In this document: piece after piece, positions 8,374 to 17,616 of the stretch
Layout of the letters: each line of letters starts with the position of its first letter
Position numbering within the stretch: position 1 is the stretch's first letter
Origin: Azospirillum brasilense
GTDB lineage: Bacteria; Pseudomonadota; Alphaproteobacteria; Azospirillales; Azospirillaceae
Direction of reading: 5' to 3'
DNA: 64,000 bases
Assembly: GCF_022023855.1 (NCBI RefSeq)
Contig: NZ_CP059450.1
Span: 1,665,001 to 1,729,000, forward strand
The notes under the pieces: model-generated
Databases searched by the model: none
Told to the model about the DNA's origin: nothing
Seen by the model: only the letters and a program-made list of their open reading frames with translations
Program-made: the position numbers and the translations under genes

Positions 8374-11300
8374 ATGGCCATCACACCCATGCAGGTATCA
8401 CGGCGGCATTTCTTGAAGGTCACGGCGGGCGGTCTCGCCGCCTCCAGCATGGGGGTTCTGGGCTTCCTGCCGTCCGAGGCGCTGGCCGAGGTGCGCCAGT
8501 TCCGCCTCGCCCGCGCCAAGGAGATCCGCAACACCTGCCCCTACTGCTCGGTCGGCTGCGGCCTGCTGATGTACAGCCTGGGCGACGGCGCCAAGAACGC
8601 CAAGGCCGAGATCATCCACATCGAGGGCGACCCCGACCATCCGGTCAGCCGTGGCTCGCTCTGTCCGAAGGGCGCCGGCCTGCTGGACTTCATCCACAGC
8701 CCGAACCGCCTGAAGTATCCGGAGGTCCGCGAGGCCGGCTCCAACACCTGGAAGCGCGTCTCCTGGCATGAGGCGATCGAGCGCATCGCCCGCCACATCA
8801 AGGACGACCGCGACGCCAACTTCGTCACCAAGACCGCCGACGGCGTGACGGTGAACCGCTGGCTGTCCACGGCGATGCTGACCGCCTCGGCCTCGTCCAA
8901 CGAGACGGGCATCCTGACGCAGAAGGTCATGCGCGCGCTGGGCATCGTCGGCACCGACGCGCAGGCCCGCGTCTGCCACGGCCCGACCGTGTCGGCGCTG
9001 GCCTCGACCTTCGGACGCGGGGCGATGACCAACAGCTGGGTGGACATCTCCAACGCCGACTTCATCCTGATCATGGGCGGCAACCCGGCGGAGGCGCACC
9101 CGGTCGGCTTCAAGTGGGCGGTCGAGGCGAAGAAGCGCGGCGCGCGCATCGTCGTCGTCGACCCGCGCTACAACCGCTCCGCCGCGGTGGCCGACGAGTA
9201 TCTGCCGATCCGCGCCGGCTCCGACATCGTGTTCCTGGGCGGCGTCATCAACTGGCTGGTCGCCAACGACAAGATCCAGTGGGACTATGTCCGCGCCTAC
9301 ACCAACGCCGCCTACATCGTGAAGGAGGGCTACGGGTTCGAGGACGGGCTGTTCAGCGGCTACGACGCGGCCAAGGGCCAGTACGACCGCTCAAGCTGGA
9401 ACTACGAGGTCGAGGCGGACGGCGTCACGGCGAAGACCGACCCGACGCTGCAGCATCCGCGCTGCGTGTGGAACCTGATGAAGGCCCACTACGCGCGCTA
9501 CACGCCGGAGCTGGTCGAGGACCTGACCGGCACGCCGAAGGACGGCTTCCTGCGCGTCTGCCAGCATCTCGGCTCCACGGCGGTGCGCGACCGGGTGGGC
9601 ACGATCCTCTACGCGCTGGGCTGGACGCAGCACACGGTGGGCGCCCAGAACATCCGCACCATGGCGATGATCCAGCTCCTGCTGGGCAACATCGGCATGC
9701 CGGGCGGCGGCGTGAACGCGCTCCGCGGCCACTCCAACATCCAGGGCCTGTCGGACCTCGGTCTGCTGTCCACCAACCTGCCGGGCTATCTGACCCTGCC
9801 GTCGGAGAAGGCGCACCCGACCTTCGCCGACTACATTGCCAAGACCGCGCCGAAGGCGCAGGCGCCGGGCCAGCTCAACTTCTGGGCCAACACGCCGAAA
9901 TTCTTCGTCAGCCTGCTGAAGTGGTTCTGGGGCGACAAGGCGACGGCGGAGAACAACTGGGGCTACGACTGGCTGCCCAAGTGGGACAAGATGTACGACG
10001 TGCTGCAGGTCATGGACCTGATGCACAACGGCAAGGTCAACGGCTTCATCGTCCAGGGCTTCAACCCGCTGACCTCCTTCCCCGACGCGCGCAAGACGGC
10101 GGCGGACTTCGCCAAGCTGAAGTACATGGTGGTGATCGACCCGATCGCCACGGAGACCGCCTCATTCTGGCAGAACCACGGCGAGGTCAACGAGGTCGAC
10201 ACCGCGTCGATCAAGACCGAGGTGTTCCGCCTGCCCTCCACCTGCTTCGCCGAGGAGGACGGCGCCATCGTCAACTCCTCGCGCTGGCTGCAGTGGCACT
10301 GGAAGGGCGCCAACCCGCCAGGAGAGGCGAAGACCGACCAGGAGATCCTGGCCGAGCTGTTCATGGCCGTCCGCACCCTCTACGCCAAGGAGGGCGGCAC
10401 CGCGCCGGAGCCGATCCTCAACCTCTCCTGGCCCTATAAGAACCCGCTGGAGCCGACGCCGGAGGAGCTGGCGAAGGAGCTGAACGGCCGCGCGCTCGCC
10501 GACATCCCCGACCCCAAGGACCCGACCAAGTTCCTGGCCCGCAAGGGGGAGCAGATCCCGAACTTCGCCCTGCTGCGCGACGACGGCACGACGATGAGCG
10601 CCTGCTGGATCTTCGCCGGCTGCTGGACGCAGGCGGGCAACCAAATGGCTCGGCGCGACAACACCGACGCCGGCCTGGGCAACACACCGGGCTGGGCCTG
10701 GGCGTGGCCGGCCAACCGCCGCATCATCTATAACCGCGCCTCCTGCGACCCGTCGGGCAAGCCCTGGGACCCCAAGCGCAATCTGATCGCGTGGAACGGC
10801 ACCGCCTGGGCGGGCGCCGACGTGCCGGACTTCAAGGTGGACTCGCCGCCGGCCGACGGGATGAACCCCTTCATCATGAACCCGGAGGGCGTCGGGCGGC
10901 TGTTCTGCACCGACAAGCTGGTGGACGGTCCCTTCCCCGAGCATTACGAGCCGATGGAAAGCCCGCTCGGCACCAACCCGCTGCACCCGAAGGTGGTCAG
11001 CAGCCCGGCGGTCCGCATCTTCAAGGCCGACCGCGAGCGCCTGGGCACCCATGACCAGTTCCCTTACGTCGGCACCACCTACCGCCTGACCGAGCATTTC
11101 CAGTTCTGGACCAAGAGCGTCCGGCTGAACGCCATCGCCCAGCCGGAGCAGTTCGTGGAGATCGGCGAGACGCTGGCGGCGGAGAAGGGCATCCAGGCCG
11201 GCGACTGGATCCAGGTCTCCTCCAAGCGCGGCCACATCAAGGCCAAGGCGGTGGTGACCAAGCGCATCAAGGCTCTGAAGGTGGCGGGCCGCACCGTCCA

Positions 11301-11454
11301 CCAGATCGGCATCCCCCTGCACTGGGGCTGGGAGACGGTGGCCAAGAAGGGCTTCCTGTCCAACACGCTGCCGCCCGCCGTCGGCGACTGCAACACCCAG
11401 ACCCCGGAATACAAGGCGTTCCTCGTGAACGTCGAGAAGATCGGAGTGGCGTAA
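8374..11454 (+). CDS. fdhA: formate dehydrogenase-N/O type major (catalytic) subunit
   Basis: 1026 residues, the size of FdnG/FdoG. A twin-arginine signal (SRRHFLKV at 9-16) indicates Tat export to the periplasm. The N-terminal 4Fe-4S site is Cys55, Cys58, Cys62 and Cys97. The molybdopterin active site is in ARVCHGPTVSALA, with Cys201 where the E. coli enzymes carry selenocysteine; no UGA is present there. Bis-MGD oxidoreductase and C-terminal dinucleotide-binding domains follow. It oxidises formate to CO2 and passes electrons to the beta subunit. GGGAGG precedes the ATG. It is first in fdhABC and is followed after 3 bases by the beta subunit. Confidence 0.95.
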   Translation: MAITPMQVSRRHFLKVTAGGLAASSMGVLGFLPSEALAEVRQFRLARAKEIRNTCPYCSVGCGLLMYSLGDGAKNAKAEIIHIEGDPDHPVSRGSLCPKGAGLLDFIHSPNRLKYPEVREAGSNTWKRVSWHEAIERIARHIKDDRDANFVTKTADGVTVNRWLSTAMLTASASSNETGILTQKVMRALGIVGTDAQARVCHGPTVSALASTFGRGAMTNSWVDISNADFILIMGGNPAEAHPVGFKWAVEAKKRGARIVVVDPRYNRSAAVADEYLPIRAGSDIVFLGGVINWLVANDKIQWDYVRAYTNAAYIVKEGYGFEDGLFSGYDAAKGQYDRSSWNYEVEADGVTAKTDPTLQHPRCVWNLMKAHYARYTPELVEDLTGTPKDGFLRVCQHLGSTAVRDRVGTILYALGWTQHTVGAQNIRTMAMIQLLLGNIGMPGGGVNALRGHSNIQGLSDLGLLSTNLPGYLTLPSEKAHPTFADYIAKTAPKAQAPGQLNFWANTPKFFVSLLKWFWGDKATAENNWGYDWLPKWDKMYDVLQVMDLMHNGKVNGFIVQGFNPLTSFPDARKTAADFAKLKYMVVIDPIATETASFWQNHGEVNEVDTASIKTEVFRLPSTCFAEEDGAIVNSSRWLQWHWKGANPPGEAKTDQEILAELFMAVRTLYAKEGGTAPEPILNLSWPYKNPLEPTPEELAKELNGRALADIPDPKDPTKFLARKGEQIPNFALLRDDGTTMSACWIFAGCWTQAGNQMARRDNTDAGLGNTPGWAWAWPANRRIIYNRASCDPSGKPWDPKRNLIAWNGTAWAGADVPDFKVDSPPADGMNPFIMNPEGVGRLFCTDKLVDGPFPEHYEPMESPLGTNPLHPKVVSSPAVRIFKADRERLGTHDQFPYVGTTYRLTEHFQFWTKSVRLNAIAQPEQFVEIGETLAAEKGIQAGDWIQVSSKRGHIKAKAVVTKRIKALKVAGRTVHQIGIPLHWGWETVAKKGFLSNTLPPAVGDCNTQTPEYKAFLVNVEKIGVA

Positions 11455-11457
11455 GTC

Positions 11458-12387
11458 ATGGCACTGCAATCCCTCGATATCCTGCGCCGGTCCGCCACCC
11501 CGACGCCGACGCCGCAGGCCCGCAACCCGCAGGAAGTGTCGAAGCTGATCGACACCACGGTCTGCATCGGCTGCAAGGCCTGCCAGGTCGCTTGCTCGGA
11601 ATGGAACGAGCTGCGCGCCGAGGTCGGCACCTGCGTCGGCGTCTACGACAACCCGACCGACCTGTCCTCGCAGGCCTGGACGGTCATGCGCTTCAACGAG
11701 GTGGAGGAGAAGGGCAAGCTGGAGTGGCTGATCCGCAAGGACGGCTGCATGCACTGCGCCGACCCCGGCTGCCTGAAGGCCTGCCCGTCGCCGGGCGCCA
11801 TCGTGCAGTTCAAGAACGGCATCGTGGACTTCCACCAGGAGAACTGCATCGGCTGCGGCTACTGCATTTCCGGCTGCCCGTTCAACGTGCCGCGCCTCAG
11901 CCCGGCCGACAGCAAGGCGTACAAGTGCAACCTGTGTTCCGACCGCGTGGCGGTGGGGCAGGAGCCGGCCTGCGTCAAGACCTGCCCGACCGGTGCCATC
12001 CAGTTCGGCAACAAGGAGGACATGATCGAGGTCGCCCAGACCCGCATCACCGACCTCCAGTCGCGCGGTTACGACCAGGCGGGCCTCTACGACCCTGCCG
12101 GGGTGGGCGGCACCCACGTCATGTACGTGCTGCACCACGCCGACAAGCCGGCGCTCTACTCCGGCCTGCCGGACAGCCCGTCGATCAGCGCCGTCGTCGG
12201 GGTGTGGAAGGGCATGCTGAAGCCGCTGGCCACGCTGGGCGTCGCCGCCGCCGGCCTGTTCGGCTTCTTCCATTACATCACGGTCGGCCCGAACCGCGCC
12301 GATGACGATGACGAGGCGGATCACGGCACGCCACCGGCCCCGCCCGCTCAAGGAACCAAGCATAAGGAACGGGAGAACGCGCTGTGA
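11458..12387 (+). CDS. fdhB: formate dehydrogenase iron-sulfur (beta) subunit
   Basis: 309 residues with four 4Fe-4S clusters read as Cys groups: CIGCKACQVAC, CMHCADPGCLKACP, CIGCGYCISGCP and CNLC...CVKTCP. A single C-terminal transmembrane helix near 260-285 (LATLGVAAAGLFGFFHYI) anchors it, as in FdnH. It wires electrons from the catalytic subunit to the cytochrome b subunit. It overlaps the next gene by 4 bases, indicating coupled translation. Confidence 0.95.
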   Translation: MALQSLDILRRSATPTPTPQARNPQEVSKLIDTTVCIGCKACQVACSEWNELRAEVGTCVGVYDNPTDLSSQAWTVMRFNEVEEKGKLEWLIRKDGCMHCADPGCLKACPSPGAIVQFKNGIVDFHQENCIGCGYCISGCPFNVPRLSPADSKAYKCNLCSDRVAVGQEPACVKTCPTGAIQFGNKEDMIEVAQTRITDLQSRGYDQAGLYDPAGVGGTHVMYVLHHADKPALYSGLPDSPSISAVVGVWKGMLKPLATLGVAAAGLFGFFHYITVGPNRADDDDEADHGTPPAPPAQGTKHKERENAL

Positions 12388-13016
12388 AGACGTCGGAAAA
12401 GCTGATCCAACGCTACTGCGCCGCGGAGCGCATCAACCACTGGATCGTGGCGGTCTGCTTCGTGCTGCTCGCCATCTCCGGGCTGGCCTTCTTCTATCCG
12501 GCCTTCTTCTGGCTGACCGGCGTGTTCGGCACGCCGCAGCTCGCCCGCATCGTCCATCCCTTCGTCGGGGTGGTGATGTTCCTGGCCTTCGCCCGCCAGT
12601 TCTTCCGCTACGCCCACCACAACCTCATCAACAAGGAGGATGTGAAGTGGATGATGTCGGTGAAGGAGGTGATGAAGGGCAACGAGGTCGGCGACATCGG
12701 TCGCTACAACGGCGGCCAGAAGGGCATGTTCTGGGTCATGGTGCTGTGCATGATCCTGCTGCTGGTGTCGGGCGTGATCGCGTGGCGGCCCTATTTCGCA
12801 GGCTATTTCCCAATCCCGATCATCCGCGTGGCGCTTCTGGTCCATGCCGCCAGCGCGCTGGTGCTGATCGCCAGCATCATCGTCCATGTCTACGCCGCGT
12901 TGTGGGTGCAGGGCACGATCCGGGCGATGGTCGAGGGCGTCGTCACCCACGCCTGGGCCCGCAAGCACCATCCGCGCTGGTTCCGTCAGGTGACCGGCAA
13001 GGAAACCGGGCACTGA
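12384..13016 (+). CDS. fdhC: formate dehydrogenase cytochrome b556 (gamma) subunit
   Basis: 210 residues with four predicted transmembrane helices (around 20-45, 55-75, 115-140 and 150-175). Candidate haem ligands are His in INHWIVAV near the N-terminus and two His in the last helix region (LVHAASALVLIASIIVHVY). It transfers electrons from the beta subunit to the quinone pool, completing a membrane-bound, outward-facing formate:quinone oxidoreductase. The GTG start overlaps the fdhB stop. Confidence 0.93.
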   Translation: MKTSEKLIQRYCAAERINHWIVAVCFVLLAISGLAFFYPAFFWLTGVFGTPQLARIVHPFVGVVMFLAFARQFFRYAHHNLINKEDVKWMMSVKEVMKGNEVGDIGRYNGGQKGMFWVMVLCMILLLVSGVIAWRPYFAGYFPIPIIRVALLVHAASALVLIASIIVHVYAALWVQGTIRAMVEGVVTHAWARKHHPRWFRQVTGKETGH

Positions 13017-13036
13017 TCGCTTGAGGGCGCTCTTAG

Positions 13037-13153
13037 CCCTCTCCCCTCCGGGGAGAGGGTGGCCAGGAGGGCCGGTGAGGGGGATGCGCATGGCGGAACA
13101 TTCGGCAAAAGCGCAACCCCCTCACCCTAACCCTCTCCCCAGAGGGGAGAGGG
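13037..13153. repeat. nested palindromic repeat element (copy B)
   Basis: CCCTCTCCCCTCCGGGGAGAGGG at the left and CCCTCTCCCCAGAGGGGAGAGGG at the right, each a hairpin, enclose GGTGAGGGG ... AAAAGCGCAACCCCCTCACC, which pair with each other. The sequence is close to copy D (60930-61048). It lies between fdhC and fdhD and may act as an intercistronic hairpin. Confidence 0.85.
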
Positions 13154-13177
13154 AACATCTTCCATAAGGACACCGCC

Positions 13178-13996
13178 ATGAGCCTCGCCACGGACTTCGC
13201 TGCGCCCTCCACCACCCATCGCATGACCGTCCTGCGGCTGGGTCCGGACGCCGCCCAGCTCTGCGACGACGCGGTGGTGGAGGAGGTGCCCGTCGCCATT
13301 GCCTACAACGGCATCGTCCATGCGGTGATGCTGGCGACCCCCGACGACCTGGAGGAGTTCGGCCTCGGCTTCTCCCTGACGGAGGGGATCATCGCCGACG
13401 CGGAGGAACTGGAGAGCCTGCGGGTGGTGGAGGGTTGCGACGGGATCGAGGTCCGCATGGAGATCCCGATGGAGCGCTTCATGGCGCTGAAGGGCAAGCG
13501 GCGGAGCATTGCCGGGCGGTCGGGTTGCGGCGTCTGCGGCGTGGAGAGCCTCCAGGCCATCGCCCGGTCCGGCCAGCCCGTTCCCTCGGGCGGGCGGCTG
13601 TCGGTGGCGGCGGTGGAGCGGGCGCTGGCCCGCTTCGCCGAACGCCAGATCCTGCACCGCGCCACCGGGGCGGCCCACGGCGTCGCCTGGGTGGACGCGG
13701 CGGGGACCATCCTGGCGGTGCGCGAGGATGTCGGCCGCCACAACGCGCTGGACAAGTTGATCGGCTGGCTGGTGCGCACGGGCGTGGACCGGCGGGGCGG
13801 CTTCGTCCTGACCTCCAGCCGCGCCAGCTACGAGCTGGTGCAGAAGGCCGCCCGGCTGGGCATCAGCGGGCTGGTCGCCATCTCCGCCCCCACCGGCATG
13901 GCGGTGCGCATGGCGGAAAGCTGCGGCGTGTCGCTGGCCGGCTTCGCCCGCGGCGATCGGCTGGTCGTCTACAGCCACGGCGACCGCTGGGTGTGA
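13178..13996 (+). CDS. fdhD: formate dehydrogenase sulfurtransferase FdhD
   Basis: 272 residues. FdhD carries sulfur from the IscS cysteine desulfurase to the Mo-bis-MGD cofactor of formate dehydrogenase. The catalytic CxxC loop is present as Cys117 and Cys120 in GCGVCGVE. Other family segments are visible: EEFGLGFSLTEGII, REDVGRHNALDKLIG and SSRASYELVQKAA. It follows fdhABC on the same strand after the palindromic repeat, consistent with a maturation role for the adjacent enzyme. Confidence 0.95.
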   Translation: MSLATDFAAPSTTHRMTVLRLGPDAAQLCDDAVVEEVPVAIAYNGIVHAVMLATPDDLEEFGLGFSLTEGIIADAEELESLRVVEGCDGIEVRMEIPMERFMALKGKRRSIAGRSGCGVCGVESLQAIARSGQPVPSGGRLSVAAVERALARFAERQILHRATGAAHGVAWVDAAGTILAVREDVGRHNALDKLIGWLVRTGVDRRGGFVLTSSRASYELVQKAARLGISGLVAISAPTGMAVRMAESCGVSLAGFARGDRLVVYSHGDRWV

Positions 13997-14031
13997 GCGG
14001 CTCCGCGGCGGACGTCGCGGGGGAGGTCGGC

Positions 14032-15627
14032 TTACTCCCCCTCGCCCTTATCTTCACCCTTGTCCTCGCCCCCGCGCAGCCGCTCCAGGACCTGCCGCAG
14101 ATCGCCGGGGTGGAGGGGCTTGTGCAGGAAGGAGCAGCCGCGGCGCTGGCCTTCCAGAAGCGCGCTCTGGGCCGTCTCGCCGCTGAGCACCACGGCGGGA
14201 ATCTCCTGCCCGTACAGGCGGCGCACCCGGTCGATCACGTCGAAGCCGGACACCTTTCCAGGCAACCGCAGGTCGGTCAGGATGACCGACGGCGCGTCGG
14301 GCAGGCCGTCCAGCACCGCGAAGACCTCCCGCATGTCGCCCGCGGCGGCGACGGTGCAGCCCCAGCTTTCCAGGATCATCTGCAGGCCTGTCAGCACCAT
14401 CGCCTCGTCGTCCACGGCCAGCACGGTCATCCCGGTCAGGGGCGGCGCCGAGGCGGTGGAGGGCGGCGGGGAAACGTGGCTGCACGGCGGTTCGGCCAGC
14501 GGGCTCGCGGCTTCCAGCGAGATGGAGAAGACGGTGCCGCGCCCGATGCGCGACCGCACCTCCACCTGAAGACCAAGAAGCTCCGCCAGCCGGCGCACGA
14601 TGGCGAGGCCGAGGCCGAGGCCGCGGGTGGGGTCGCGGTTGGGGTTCTGGAGCTGGTGGAATTCGTCGAAGATGGCGGTCAGCTGCTCCTCGGGGATGCC
14701 GAAGCCGGTGTCCCACACATCGATGCGCCAGCGGTTGCCGCGCCGCCGCATGGCGAGGAGCAGGCCGCCGTGCCGGGTGTAGCGGATGGCGTTGGTCAGC
14801 AGATTGCGCATCACCCGGCCGAACAGCACCGGGTCGGTCTTCACCGTGCCGGGGCACAGGCGGGCGCGCAGGCGAAGGCCCTTCTCCTCGCTTTGGGGGC
14901 GGAACTCCTCGACGAGCTGGCCCAGAAGCTCGTCCAGGGAGACCGTCTGCGGGTCCGGCGTGACCGTGCCGGCGTCCAGCGTGGAGATGTCGAGCAGCGC
15001 GTTCAGCAGCCGCTCGCCCGCCGTCATGGCGTTTCCCAGCATCTCGGCCGTGCTCAGCGCCTTCTCGTCGCTGATCTGGCTGCACAGCGCGTCGAGGAAC
15101 AGGCGCATCGCCTGGAAGGGCTGGCGCAGGTCGTGGCTGGCCGAGGCCAGGAAGCGGGAGCGCGCGGCGGTGGTCCGTTCGATCTCCGCGCGCATCTCCC
15201 GTTCCATGCGGGCGACGACCCGGTCGTCGGGCGCCGCCTGGGTGGCCAGGGCCAGCACGGCGACCGTCTGCCCGTCCTGGGTCAGCGGCACGCCCTCGAA
15301 CGCTGCGGGGTCGGCGTCGCCCACGGGCAGAAGCTCGATGCCGACCGGCTCCCCGGTGTCGCCGGAGAACAGCGGATCGACGGCGCCCAGCACCGCCGGC
15401 CAGACCGGCCCGAACCAGGCCGGGGCCGGCTGCCCGCCCGCCGCCGGCTCCTTGCCGAGGAGGGCGCAGAGCGCGTCGTTGGCGAAGAGAGTGGCGGCGT
15501 GCGACGGCCCGGTCAGAACGAAGGCCGGCAACGCGGCGGCGCGGCAGACGCGCAGCGCGTTCTCCACGCACTCCGTCTCCGCTGGCGCGGTGTCGATGCT
15601 GGTCCTGTTCCTGTGCCGAGGCGTCAC
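14032..15627 (-). CDS. hybrid sensor histidine kinase/response regulator
   Basis: 531 residues, probably cytoplasmic, with no membrane segment. A PAS-like N-terminus (about 25-130) is followed by a HisKA domain with His165 in ASASHDLRQPFQA, an HATPase domain (WDTGFGIPEEQ, GLGLGLAIV) and a C-terminal receiver with Asp452 (ILTDLRLPG). The HDLRQP H-box is typical of kinases with C-terminal receivers. The GTG start has GAGAGAG upstream. It lies downstream of the chemosensory operon on the same strand, about 80 bases after the CheB-receiver gene, and may be its output or an accessory phosphorelay partner. The C-terminus is a short Glu/Lys/Gly repeat. Confidence 0.88.
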   Translation of the reverse strand: MTPRHRNRTSIDTAPAETECVENALRVCRAAALPAFVLTGPSHAATLFANDALCALLGKEPAAGGQPAPAWFGPVWPAVLGAVDPLFSGDTGEPVGIELLPVGDADPAAFEGVPLTQDGQTVAVLALATQAAPDDRVVARMEREMRAEIERTTAARSRFLASASHDLRQPFQAMRLFLDALCSQISDEKALSTAEMLGNAMTAGERLLNALLDISTLDAGTVTPDPQTVSLDELLGQLVEEFRPQSEEKGLRLRARLCPGTVKTDPVLFGRVMRNLLTNAIRYTRHGGLLLAMRRRGNRWRIDVWDTGFGIPEEQLTAIFDEFHQLQNPNRDPTRGLGLGLAIVRRLAELLGLQVEVRSRIGRGTVFSISLEAASPLAEPPCSHVSPPPSTASAPPLTGMTVLAVDDEAMVLTGLQMILESWGCTVAAAGDMREVFAVLDGLPDAPSVILTDLRLPGKVSGFDVIDRVRRLYGQEIPAVVLSGETAQSALLEGQRRGCSFLHKPLHPGDLRQVLERLRGGEDKGEDKGEGE

Positions 15628-15708
15628 GTCGGTCTCTCTCTACCCGCTAGAGCTGAAGGTGTAGCACCTTAACCTTTGGTGCACTGGGGATGAAAGCGCC
15701 TGAAAGCC

Positions 15709-17616
15709 CTATACGCCTTCTATGCGGAAGGCATTGGGGGCGACAGGCGGGCGAGGTGGTCCTCCACCATGTATTTCCGGCGGAGCAGCGCCATCAGACG
15801 GATCTTCAGGATGTCCATCGGCTGCGATTTGCCGACGAAGTCGTCGGCGCCGGCGGTCAGGCTGGCGGTCAGGCGGTCGTCGCCCTCCTGGCTGGTCAGG
15901 ATGACGATCTGGAAGAACAGGCCGCGGCGCCGGCGGAAACGGTCGAACCGCTCGCACAGCTGGGTGCCGCTGGTGCCCGGCATCACGAGGTCGAGGATTA
16001 CGCAGTCCAGCCCGCCGTCCTCCAGCGCCGCCACCGCCTCGTCGGCGTTGCGCGCGGCGACGACGTGGCAGCCGTCCTCCTCCAGCTCGGCGCGCAGGAA
16101 CTCGCGATAGGTCGCGCTGTCGTCCACCACCAGGATGCGCGCCCGCCGCAGGATCGGACACGGTCGGCGGCGCGTTGCGCCGGTCGAGCAGCGCCATGGC
16201 CTGCTGCACCACGCCCTGGGTATCGGCGGGGTCCACCCGATGCACGTCGGCGGGAATGCCGGCCTCCGCCGCCCGTTCCGCCGAACCCAGCAGCATGGCC
16301 GGGGCCGGGCAGCGCCGCCGCAGCTCCGTCAGGGTGCGGGCGGCCTCGCCGTCGGCCTCGACCATCAGCAGGTCGAAGGGACGGCGCGACAGTTCCGCGA
16401 CCGCCGGCTCCACCGTTTCGACGCAGCTCGCCTCGATGCCCTGCTCCTCCAGCATCAGCTTCAGGAGAAGTCCCTGTGTCTGCGAAGCGATGACGATCAG
16501 CGCCCTGGGTCCACTCATGAGGGGCTCCACTCCCGTCGAAACCAGTTCCAGCAAACGGGCCGCCACCTTGTCGATGGGCAGCTCCTCGGTAACGCCTCCC
16601 AGCCTGACCGCGGTCCCCGGCATGCTGTGGATGACTGCGGTGGAGGCGTGCTCCGCGATGGTGTAGGCACCCGCGCGGTGCATGTCGGTGAGGCCGCGCG
16701 CCCCGTCCTCCCCCATGCCGGTCAGCAGCACGCCGATGGCGGCGGCGCCGAAGGCCGAGGCCAGGGAGGAGAACAGCACGTCCCCGGACGGCCTCTGGCC
16801 GCAGACCGGGGCGCCGTGGACCAGCCGCATCCCGCTGGGCTCGGCGGTCAGATGAAGCTCGCCGGGGGCGACATAGACGTGACCGGGCCGATGCGGCCCG
16901 TCGGAGGCCAGCGCCACCGGCAGCGGCGTGACCGACCCCAGCCAGGAGGCGAAGCCGGCCACGAAGGGCGCGCCGATGTGCTGCACGACGAAGACGGGCA
17001 GGGGGAAGTTGGTCGGCAGCCCGCGCAGCAGCTTCACCAGCGCCGCCGGCCCGCCCGTCGAGGCGGTGATCCCCAGCGCGCGGAACTGCCGCTTCACCAC
17101 GGACGGCGGCAGGGGCGGCGGCGTCGGGACGCTGGCACCCCTGCGGCGGCCGTTGGTGCCGACGGGCTCCTCGTCGCCGTTGCGCGGGCGCCCGCGCTGC
17201 CGGATCACCTTCACCTGGCTCATGATGGTGAGCTGGGTGCAGAGATGACGGGCGACGGTCTGATAGTCGGCGCGGGCCATGCTGCCCGGCTTTTCCACCA
17301 CGGCCAAGGCCCCGGCCTGGAGCGCCCGCATCGGGATGTCCAGGTCGCGCACGTCGGAGGCGACGACGACGATGGGCACGGGATGCTCCCGCATCAGCCG
17401 CTCGGTCACGGCGAAGCCGTCGATCCCCGGCAGGCGGATGTCCAGCGACACCACGTCCGGCTTCAGCGAGACGACCATGCGCAGAGCCTGCTCGCCCGAC
17501 GCGGCGATGCCGGCCACCTCCAGCCGCGGGTCCTCGCCGATGACGTGGGCGAGGAGCTGCTGGACGACCGGCGAGTCCTCCACCACCAGGACGCGGATCT
17601 TGCGGGCGCCGGTCAC
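15709..17616 (-). CDS. cheB: CheB methylesterase with extra receiver, apparent frameshift
   Basis: An N-terminal receiver (Asp59 in VSLDIRLPG) is followed by a CheB methylesterase domain with the triad Ser186 (TASTGG), His213 (VVQHIG) and Asp304 (TGMGEDGA). Residues about 370-475 look like a degenerate receiver in which the phospho-acceptor is not in place (LLMVEADGE). Near residue 490 (about 16150) homology switches to another frame, which encodes a complete further receiver; the original frame continues open without resemblance to 15709. One extra base in the GCGGCGGGCGCGC run would explain this. The GTG start overlaps the cheA stop by 4 bases. It removes methyl groups from the receptor in this operon, as WspF does. 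Confidence 0.8.
   Translation of the reverse strand: MTGARKIRVLVVEDSPVVQQLLAHVIGEDPRLEVAGIAASGEQALRMVVSLKPDVVSLDIRLPGIDGFAVTERLMREHPVPIVVVASDVRDLDIPMRALQAGALAVVEKPGSMARADYQTVARHLCTQLTIMSQVKVIRQRGRPRNGDEEPVGTNGRRRGASVPTPPPLPPSVVKRQFRALGITASTGGPAALVKLLRGLPTNFPLPVFVVQHIGAPFVAGFASWLGSVTPLPVALASDGPHRPGHVYVAPGELHLTAEPSGMRLVHGAPVCGQRPSGDVLFSSLASAFGAAAIGVLLTGMGEDGARGLTDMHRAGAYTIAEHASTAVIHSMPGTAVRLGGVTEELPIDKVAARLLELVSTGVEPLMSGPRALIVIASQTQGLLLKLMLEEQGIEASCVETVEPAVAELSRRPFDLLMVEADGEAARTLTELRRRCPAPAMLLGSAERAAEAGIPADVHRVDPADTQGVVQQAMALLDRRNAPPTVSDPAAGAHPGGGRQRDLSRVPARRAGGGRLPRRRRAQRRRGGGGAGGRRAGLRNPRPRDAGHQRHPAVRAVRPFPPAPRPVLPDRHPDQPGGRRPPDRQPDRRRRRLRRQIAADGHPEDPSDGAAPPEIHGGGPPRPPVAPNAFRIEGV
15720..16130 (-). 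CDS. receiver domain read in the shifted frame of cheB
   Basis: A receiver domain of about 136 residues with acidic pair VVDDSATYR, phospho-acceptor Asp in CVILDLVMPGTSG, the conserved Thr in VILTSQEGD and Lys in FVGKSQP. No ATG, GTG or TTG lies in this frame upstream of the first beta strand; the only start (GTG 16130) falls inside that strand (ILVVDD) and would give a truncated fold. It is therefore more likely the C-terminal domain of the preceding cheB product, separated by a frameshift, than an independent gene. Confidence 0.65.
   Translation of the reverse strand: MVDDSATYREFLRAELEEDGCHVVAARNADEAVAALEDGGLDCVILDLVMPGTSGTQLCERFDRFRRRRGLFFQIVILTSQEGDDRLTASLTAGADDFVGKSQPMDILKIRLMALLRRKYMVEDHLARLSPPMPSA

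Noticed and set aside
8970..8980. Selenocysteine in the formate dehydrogenase active site
   Set aside because: The codon is TGC (Cys), with no in-frame TGA and no SECIS-like need.
15663..15690. GGTGTAGCACC/TGCACC-type sequence between the hybrid kinase and cheB as an NtrC site
   Set aside because: The spacing between half-sites is 9 bases and no sigma-54 promoter is associated.
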